From assembly GCA_005524015.1 (NCBI GenBank), contig SULG01000012.1:1-57399 (forward strand): a DNA stretch of 57,399 nt. Direction: 5' to 3'. A program made the position numbers and the translations under genes. Below are positions 51,364-57,399 of the stretch, piece by piece (the stretch's first letter is position 1; the number at the start of each line of letters is the position of its first letter). The notes under the pieces are model-generated. The model was given only the letters and a program-made list of their open reading frames with translations. It had not been told where the DNA came from and did not search any database. The DNA comes from Candidatus Jettenia ecosi (GTDB taxonomy: Bacteria; Planctomycetota; Brocadiia; Brocadiales; Brocadiaceae).

Positions 51364-53845
51364 CTATAGTTTTTCAGATACAAGTTTCAGCAATAGTTCT
51401 GCGTCATTCTTGTTCGGGGAAAGAAATGTCATACAAAGAATATTTCTTTTTAACAAACAAGAAGAGTACTTAGATGATGTATCCTCAAAAGTATGCAGTA
51501 TTCCTGATGTAAATTCTCTTTCACTCCAAACTCGTCATAATTTTATTACATCATCAAAGGCAATTCTTGCCGTATCATCATCTGAATATTGTATGATCAT
51601 AAGTTTCAAAGTTCCTTCATGTATGCTCGATTTATATTCTGCAAGAGCGGCATCGGTTTTTTCGCTTAAAAGAAATATATTCTCCTCGATAAAATTATCG
51701 GAAATATAGAGATTATCAAGGATGATCTTTTTATGAAAAAACTTCAGACTTTCCCCGATAAGATATTGCTGGGGAAAATAATTAAGTATCGCTGGCAACA
51801 ATACCTTTTTATGTGGCATTGTATTGATAACGGATTTACCCAAATAAGTAACCTCTTCAGGTAAAACATCTCCTTCCCTTGGTTCAATTCTTATAAAGTA
51901 TATGTCGTTCCAAAGGTAGAGATAATTATCAAATAATGCACTTCCATTACCTATCTGTATTTCTCTGCCAGCACGGTCTTTACTAAAGGCTCAAAAAGCA
52001 TCTTCTGGACTGCCAAACTCCCAAATATCAATAAGGATCTTTTTATTTGCCTCACCTATATATTCTGCCTGAGAAACTCTTAGAAAAGAATACGATAAAT
52101 AAGGTTCTGCACCTCCATTAATATATTCGTAGAGTTTCTCTTTTCCCTCATAAGTAATAGGGGCAGAAACCCTTTTCCATTCTCCAATAGTTTCTGTAAG
52201 AAAATTATTAGCTGAAGAACTTTTTAGGCGATGTGTTATTTTTGTCTGAGGTTGTATCCCTTCTATAACTATGGCTGGAGTTCCTAATACGGGACAAACT
52301 CTTTCACAAAAGCCACAACCAACACAAATATTTTCCCGTACAAAAGGCCTGCGAATTTCCCTCTGTTGCGCATCTACGCAGGTATTAAAATGAATAGCCT
52401 TTGTAGGCAACAGGGCACACCTCCTCGCATACACCACAATTGAAATCCTGCCACTCTTTTTCCAATTCAGGGAGCCGGACATATCCTACCCATGGAATAC
52501 ATCGGTTATGATCTATTCGTGCCTTACCTAAAGCAATCTCACGTTTTTCTTCCAGGGACAAGCGTTTAATTGCGCCCGATGGACAGACACGGGTACACAG
52601 TATACAACCATAGTCGCAATAGCCAATTCTGGGAATAAGCCTCGGTGTCCACAAACTCTCAATACCAGCCTCTAATACAACAGGTGTAACCCGTTGGTCT
52701 TGCAAACCTTCATACACTCGCCGCAGCGTATACAAAGGGCAAGAAATTCTTTTTCATCTGCAGCGCCTGGCGGACGAATAAGAGAGGTCTTTCCCTTATT
52801 GGTATTTTTTATGTAATTCAATTTTATCAGAGGGGCAGCCGCTGCACTGGTTAAACCCGTTAGAAGAAATACCTTCTTCGAGAGGTTTACGGTAGACCTT
52901 TGCTCTATGGATTGTTCCCTTCTGAAAGTAACGCTATTCTCCGGACACACCTTTTGACACGCCATACACAGTATACACTCACCTTCCTTAGTACTCTTCC
53001 CATCGCTTCCTATAGCGCCCATACCACAGTTTTCAGCGCAGAGACCGCAGGCTTGTGCATGAGGACGAAACGGTTCTTTTAAATAATGACCAATTTGAAA
53101 CGAGTGCAAAGATAGCACCCATGGGACATATATTTCTGCTCCAGAATCGTCTAAACACCATACCAAAAGTGATGAGCAAAACAAAGATAAAGAAAAGAAT
53201 TCCGTGCGCTCTAAAGAAAGGGGCATGATAAGCAAAAAGAATGTTCTGAAAAAATTTATGAATCAGGGCAAAAAAATGCCCGATAAAGGGAATGTCACCA
53301 AAATAACTAAAAAAATAATCAATAATCTGAATACTGTAGGGATGAATACTTACTGTATATACGTTAGTTGCGATGGAAAGTGGGTCAAACCAACCAATAC
53401 ACTGATAACTAAACAGAAGGCTTATCAAAAGAAAGGCAAGAAGATAACACTTTATCTTACGGCCATCGTAGATATTTTTCTGGGATTTCTTTCTAAAGCT
53501 ACTAAAAAGATAGTCTGTAATATCTATTGTCGTCCCGAGTAGACAAATCCATGCACAAAAGAAACGGCCAAAAGGAACACTGAAAAGCAACACAATGATA
53601 GCAGGCCAATACTTCAAGATAAATGTTTTTGCTGCCATCATCGACCCCAGAGCAGCAAGAGGACTCATACGAAGGAATATATTCACCGAAAAATCTTTTT
53701 CCGTAAGAGGATCTAAGAAAAGAAGGAGATAAATAAAAACAGCCAGTAGTAGTGATAGACTTCCTAAATAATATGCAAATATCGCCAGGATATCAAAGAA
53801 GTGTAGCATGTCACATAAATGTAACATGCTACAGAAGTGTAACAT
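51364..53845 (-). pseudogene. Polyferredoxin (NapH-like + ferredoxin + DUF6599-like), multi-lesion
   Basis: Five successive pieces read as one about 825-codon gene once three one-base shifts (near 53050, 52684 and 52410) and two in-frame TGAs (51991-51993 and 51535-51537) are bridged. From the N-terminus: a NapH-like membrane domain (FCAWICLLGTTID and FWSRNICPMGA), then ferredoxin motifs (CGLCAENCGMG, CILCMACQKVCPE, CIRCGECMKVC, CDYGCILCTRVCPSG, CGVCEEVCP, CVGCGFCERVCP), then a C-terminal domain resembling DUF6599. One NapH-motif Cys is already Ser, so decay is real, not just sequencing error. The N-terminus MLHFCSMLHLCDMLHFFD derives from an 18-base repeat, probably insertion debris. It was likely an electron-transfer protein. 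Confidence 0.85.
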
Positions 53846-53849
53846 GTCA
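53803..53849. repeat. Three 18-base iterons of TGTAACATGTC type
   Basis: TGTAGCATGTC (53803), TGTAACATGCT (53821) and TGTAACATGTC (53839) lie exactly 18 bases apart. The same unit occurs at 4572-4600. On the coding strand it creates the tandem residues MLHFCS-MLHLCD-MLHFFD at the start of the decayed polyferredoxin. It is likely the remnant of an insertion-sequence end that joined to the gene (inference). Confidence 0.6.
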
Positions 53850-54354
53850 CAGTCTCATATTTCAGTATAGTGATACTTCACATCCCGTTTTTTTTCTGTA
53901 ACTAAACTTATTGAATCTAAACCTTAATAAAATAATCCTTTAAAACATTTTCCTTTGTATAATAGCTTGCGCTGTAGCTTTTCTTCATTATTTTCATGCA
54001 TTAGCTATCTATTATCCAACTGGGCTACATACCGCAAAATAACATTTTCACATACCTTTTTACCATCCAAAGACTTATGTGAATTTTGCTATCAAAAAAT
54101 CCCATCTCTACATTTTTCATACAACTATTGGCATATACTTTTCTATATCGATTCTTCAATAGGTTAAAAATATATCCATTTAACAAGACCTCGATTAAGT
54201 GTTTAGTCTCAACAAATATGATTAAAACAAAAAGAATACATCTGAATATAAATTTATCAGGAAGGAGGTGTAACAAAAATTTTATGCCCGTTTATTGGCT
54301 GCTTAACTGTTAATTTTTAGAATACTATCATATATCATGGGAAAGGGAGTAGAT
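53846..54354. other. Intergenic region between decayed polyferredoxin and secreted repeat protein
   Basis: 509 AT-rich bases. A strong Shine-Dalgarno-like GAAGGAGGTG at about 54260-54269 is followed by a nine-codon frame (54283-54312, MPVYWLLNC), too short to call a gene. The promoter of the repeat protein at 54355 must lie here. No other feature is supported. Confidence 0.45.
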
Positions 54355-56412
54355 ATGATTCATAGCAAATTCTTATCAGGTCTTTTTTTAATCTTTGTCT
54401 TTATTAATTTTGCTTTTGTAAATATTTCAGCGGGCGCTTGGTCTAAACAGGAAGCAGATAATCCAGCATATTTCTCTAATAATTACTCAAGGGCAATAGC
54501 AATTGATACCAACAACAATCCCCACATTGTTTATGGAGGAGACCACCTTTATTATACATATTATGACGGCAGCGAATGGCAATATGAGATTGTAGACTCA
54601 TCACCTGGAATCGGTTACTATGCCTCCATAGCACTTGACACATCGAACAAGGCGCATATCAGCTATTATGATTGGAATAATAAAGATCTTAAATATGCCA
54701 CAAATAGATCAGGCAGTTGGATAATGAGGAGATTGGATACTATTGGGGATATAGGCTCCTATACATCCATAGCAGTAGACAGATCAAACAAGGTGCACAT
54801 CAGTTACTATGACGCTACAAATGGTAACCTTAAATATATCAGCAATGTCTCTGGTAAATGGATAAAAGAAAATATAGATGATGGTGAAAATGCAGTAGGT
54901 TTGTATACCTCCATTGCACTCGACACATCAGATAAGGTGCACATAAGCTATTTTGATAGTACTGACTCTAATCTTAAATATATTACGAATGCCTCTGGTG
55001 CATGGATTGCAAATACAGTAGATAGCTCAGAAGACGTAGGCCGATACACTTCAATAGCAATTGACACATCAGACAAGGTACATATCAGCTACTATGACCT
55101 TGCGAATGGCGACCTTAAATATGTCACTAATATAACAAACTCATGGGTACGATATACTTTGGATAGTAACAAAGATGTGGGTCAATATACCTCAATAGCA
55201 ATTGATACATCAGGCAAGGTACATATCAGCTATTATTCAGTATTTATGGGTGACCTGAGGTATACCACTAACGCTTCTGGTGCATGGGTAATAACGCCCG
55301 TAGATACAAATGGAATTTTAGGACAATATACCTCCATTGCACTTGATACCTTGAACAAAGCACATATATGTTATTACAATTACTCTAGTAGGTATCTCAA
55401 ATACACTACGAATGCATCTAACTCATGGGTAAAAGTTAATTTGGATAAAAGTGAAGTTGTAGGCACGTATAGCTCCATAGCTATTGATAAATCAAATAAG
55501 GTGCACATCAGTTATTATGACTCTCTTCATAACAACCTTAAGTATGCCACCAACGCCTCAGGTCTGTGGGAAACAGCCACGATAGATAGTAATGGAGATG
55601 TAGGTGAATATAGCTCCTTAGCTCTTGATACAACAGGCAAAGTACACATCGGCTACTATGATGACACGAACAACAATCTTAAGTACGCCACGAATACATT
55701 AGGCACATGGGTAACAACCACTGTGGATAGCTATGGTGATGTAGGCAAATATTGTTCTTTGACACTTGATACAGAGGGTAAGGTACATATCAGTTATTAC
55801 GACGATACCAATGATAATCTTAAATATACCACCAATATCCCGGATGCATGGATAGCAACTGATGTTGATAGTGATGGAATTGTTGGCAAATATACCTCGC
55901 TCGCGATTGGTACAGCAGGTGATGTACATATCAGCTATTATGATGATACAAACCATGATCTTAAATATGCCAAGAATGAATCCAACCAGTGGGTAGTGAC
56001 TACAGTGGATAGCAATGGAATTGTAGGCCAATATACCTCTCTGGCGCTTGATACAGAGGGTAAAGTACATATCAGTTACTATGACGACACGAATGATGAC
56101 CTCAAATATGCCACAAACGTCTCAGGCTCATGGATAAAAAATACTGTGGACGGTAATGGATCTGTAGGCAGGTACACTTCCATTATATCTGGCGCACAAA
56201 GTAAGGTACGTATCAGTTATTACGATAGTTCAAAGGGTAACCTCAAATTTGCTACCAATAGTTCAGGCTCATGGGCAACATGGCCACTAGACTTTCTTGG
56301 CGATGTAGGTGGGCACACCTCCATTGCTCTTAAATCAGGCAAGGCACACATTAGCTATTATGATTATACGAACGGTGACCTCAAGTATATCACGAATACA
56401 CTTAGTTTATAA
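54355..56412 (+). CDS. Secreted protein of 14 repeats (~47 residues), possible double propeller
   Basis: The 685-residue protein begins with a signal peptide (MIHSKFLSGLFLIFVFINFAF, cleavage likely after ISAGA). Fourteen repeats of about 47 residues follow with pattern VHISYYDxTNxDLKYATNxSGxW then VDSxGDVGxYTSIALDTSxK. Conserved S-Y-Y-D, LKYATN and YTS blocks give this period; 14 is twice seven, suggesting two seven-bladed propellers or one large superhelix (inference). Middle repeats (about 8-12) are nearly identical, e.g. DDTNNNLKYATN and DDTNDNLKYTTN, so recent duplication is likely. I chose the ATG at 54355 because GGGAG lies 5 bases upstream; 54337 is another in-frame ATG. Confidence 0.82.
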   Translation: MIHSKFLSGLFLIFVFINFAFVNISAGAWSKQEADNPAYFSNNYSRAIAIDTNNNPHIVYGGDHLYYTYYDGSEWQYEIVDSSPGIGYYASIALDTSNKAHISYYDWNNKDLKYATNRSGSWIMRRLDTIGDIGSYTSIAVDRSNKVHISYYDATNGNLKYISNVSGKWIKENIDDGENAVGLYTSIALDTSDKVHISYFDSTDSNLKYITNASGAWIANTVDSSEDVGRYTSIAIDTSDKVHISYYDLANGDLKYVTNITNSWVRYTLDSNKDVGQYTSIAIDTSGKVHISYYSVFMGDLRYTTNASGAWVITPVDTNGILGQYTSIALDTLNKAHICYYNYSSRYLKYTTNASNSWVKVNLDKSEVVGTYSSIAIDKSNKVHISYYDSLHNNLKYATNASGLWETATIDSNGDVGEYSSLALDTTGKVHIGYYDDTNNNLKYATNTLGTWVTTTVDSYGDVGKYCSLTLDTEGKVHISYYDDTNDNLKYTTNIPDAWIATDVDSDGIVGKYTSLAIGTAGDVHISYYDDTNHDLKYAKNESNQWVVTTVDSNGIVGQYTSLALDTEGKVHISYYDDTNDDLKYATNVSGSWIKNTVDGNGSVGRYTSIISGAQSKVRISYYDSSKGNLKFATNSSGSWATWPLDFLGDVGGHTSIALKSGKAHISYYDYTNGDLKYITNTLSL

Positions 56413-56444
56413 GACCGTAGAAGAAAAATACTATTAGGTAAACG

Positions 56445-56475
56445 GTAATTACTCAAAATACTGTTGAGTGATTAC
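56445..56475. repeat. Inverted repeat after the repeat protein
   Basis: GTAATTACTCAA and TTGAGTGATTAC pair with one mismatch around a seven-base centre. It overlaps the end of the transposase fragment at 56472 and could be an insertion end or a terminator. Confidence 0.45.
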
Positions 56476-56798
56476 GGAAAAGCGAAAGACCAGTTTGGAT
56501 AAAGAGAAGGGTGTAAAGCTCTTTTTAATTGTTCTTTGACATCACATCCAAGTTTTTTACAGGTTTCAAGAAAGGTCAAATGAGCAGTAAAAGCTCTTTC
56601 TCCCTCTTCCGATCGAGAGCCATGGCTGATTTTACGAATTACTACCGCATGTCTGAGCGCTCTCTCTGCACAATCATTCTTTCTCAGGGTCGGGTCGAAT
56701 GGCGGGTCGAATGGGGTCACACCTTGATTAGTGATTAAATTGTTGACAAGAGTAGCTCCTTTTGCTATGTTGTCTGCCATGCCAAGACAATGGCGCAT
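56472..56798 (-). pseudogene. Transposase fragment, IS66-like C-terminal end
   Basis: The 108-residue frame carries TLRKNDCAERALRHAVVIRKISHGSRSEEGERAF, which matches the conserved C-terminal block of IS66-type transposases (NNxAERALRxxVxxRK). The N-terminal catalytic part is missing. Exact 12-base tandem duplication CGGGTCGAATGG (56691-56702 and 56703-56714) inserts DPPF into the sequence GVTPFDPPFDPTLRK. The first residues come from an unrelated region containing a Y1 transposase relic. So it is truncated debris. Confidence 0.7.
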
Positions 56799-56913
56799 CG
56801 AATTTGAAGGGGCTTACTATCACATCCCCGTTTGCACGAGGACAAGTCTTATCACGGGGAAATGAGCGAAGGAATGTTTTTAAGGAATTCCGGGGCCACC
56901 ATACATAGATTAT
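56779..56913 (+). pseudogene. REP-associated (Y1) transposase N-terminal relic
   Basis: The plus strand reads MPRQWRIEFEGAYYHI from 56779, the usual start of Y1_Tnp / RAYT transposases (the H of the HUH motif lies just beyond). After about 25 out-of-pattern bases, 56862-56897 reads SRGNERRNVFKE, also typical for the family. Then it stops, so only the first 40 residues remain and the HUH and catalytic Tyr are missing. Confidence 0.65.
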
Positions 56914-57322
56914 TGATTCCATGTAGCCATAGCTTCTTTTTATGAAATAGCGTATCTTATTTCATAGAATTTTGAGCACTGGTAAAGGTATCACATCAAA
57001 TCGTTATTCAACGTTTATATGAACCTCTGAGAATGTTATCTACAAAATAGGGATAGCGACCGTTTGTTTTAATAAATGAGATGTTATCTCTAGCGTGACT
57101 TTACTAAAGTAAAGCCGAAGCAAAGTCATAAGATATTGGCAGATAAGAAGAAGACGAGTATTTTGTGTGTATACACTGATATGTAGAGCAATAATGGGGG
57201 AAGGATGTGATAGGAGATTAGAATAGGATTAAGCAGATATATCCAATAATTAACGGACAAATAAGAAACATTTCCTCAGGTAGATAGATAAAAATACCTG
57301 ACTACGAGAGAGTGGAATGGTA
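56914..57322. other. Non-coding region before the right-edge transposase
   Basis: 409 bases. A hairpin TATGAAATA / TATTTCATA lies at 56941-56966 and another TGACTTT / AAAGTCA pair at 57096-57128, with a nested CTTTAC / GTAAAG. The rest is likely the insertion-sequence upstream end, but the outer inverted repeat cannot be defined because the element runs off the window. Confidence 0.4.
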
Positions 57323-57399
57323 ATGAATACACTACCTATGGCAACCATACAGAAAAGGGCATCAAGAGGGCGCACATACTGGAGTATTGTTGAATCACA
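57323..57399 (+). CDS. IS1634-like transposase, N-terminal start (truncated by window edge)
   Basis: From ATG 57323 (or ATG 57338) the sequence reads MATIQKRASRGRTYWSIVES, which resembles the start of IS1634/IS4-group transposases (often ...RKSRGxxYWSIVESRRVNGK...). It runs off the right edge at 57399. The catalytic DDE residues are beyond view. Low evidence length, but the motif is distinctive. Confidence 0.6.
   Translation, partial: MNTLPMATIQKRASRGRTYWSIVES

Noticed and set aside
51535-51993. In-frame TGAs at 51991-51993 and 51535-51537 as selenocysteine codons
   Set aside because: They lie at positions with no expected Cys, in a gene that also has three frameshifts, and no downstream hairpin was noted, so decay is the better explanation.
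54025-54313. Overlapping open frames on both strands in the 53.9-54.3 kb gap
   Set aside because: AT-rich, no motif, no consistent start site; likely chance frames.
1-57399. CRISPR array, tRNA or rRNA genes
   Set aside because: No regularly spaced identical repeats with unique spacers, and no tRNA T-loop or rRNA signatures other than the tmRNA, were found by eye on either strand.

Overview
The window is AT-rich bacterial chromosome, gene-dense, with mixed-strand short operons. The gene set looks like a Planctomycetota genome of the anammox order Brocadiales (or a close relative): AT-rich informational genes, a NusB fused to a PHP domain, a TatC with an extra C-terminal domain, formate dehydrogenase, pyruvate phosphate dikinase, a DUF3786 iron-sulfur protein, and planctomycete-style repeat proteins. 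This assignment is recognition of gene style, not a computed placement. No rRNA, tRNA or CRISPR array was seen; one tmRNA gene is present.

Layout. 1-4.2 kb: two tandem FemAB/GNAT-like paralogs (the first runs off the left edge) separated by a palindromic MITE-like repeat, then an asparagine-synthase-like protein. 4.2-6.4 kb: accessory patch with insertion-sequence debris, a RelBE-type toxin-antitoxin pair and an orphan HigA with a probable higB relic. 6.44-6.80 kb: ssrA (tmRNA). 7.1-9.4 kb: lipoprotein, small membrane protein and HtrA protease. 9.5-14.8 kb: topA (broken by a one-base frameshift), a SurA/PpiD-like anchor protein and ribF. 14.8-24 kb: a restriction-modification and regulator island with three DNA methyltransferases, a GIY-YIG nuclease, a frameshifted BsuBI/PstI-type endonuclease, a multi-pass membrane protein, and STAS and STAS-ATPase regulators at its two ends. 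24-30.8 kb: tatC with a FecR-like tail, ribH, nusB-PHP, ftsY, an sdhB-like subunit and a LOG protein. 30.9-42.4 kb: two genes in which an in-frame UGA replaces a catalytic Cys/Sec residue (a thioredoxin-like protein and formate dehydrogenase), a zinc-ribbon protein, a DUF3786 protein, ppdK, plsC, a seven-repeat propeller protein, an alpha/beta hydrolase and an AmmeMemoRadiSam B protein. 42.6-51.3 kb: PP-loop protein, TPR protein, peroxiredoxin, an NtrC-type two-component pair, cold-shock protein, pnp and rpsO. 51.3-57.4 kb: a heavily decayed polyferredoxin, a 14-repeat secreted protein, and transposase debris ending in the start of an IS1634-like transposase.

How the parts fit. Formate dehydrogenase, pyruvate phosphate dikinase and the DUF3786 protein suit an autotroph using C1 and acetyl-CoA chemistry. 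The two UGA genes, each with a hairpin just after the UGA, point to selenocysteine decoding. They contrast with the polyferredoxin near 52 kb, where two UGAs sit at non-cysteine positions beside three frameshifts, which is ordinary decay. The main leads are the UGA-containing thioredoxin, the NusB-PHP fusion, the TatC-FecR-like fusion and the regulator-bracketed restriction island.
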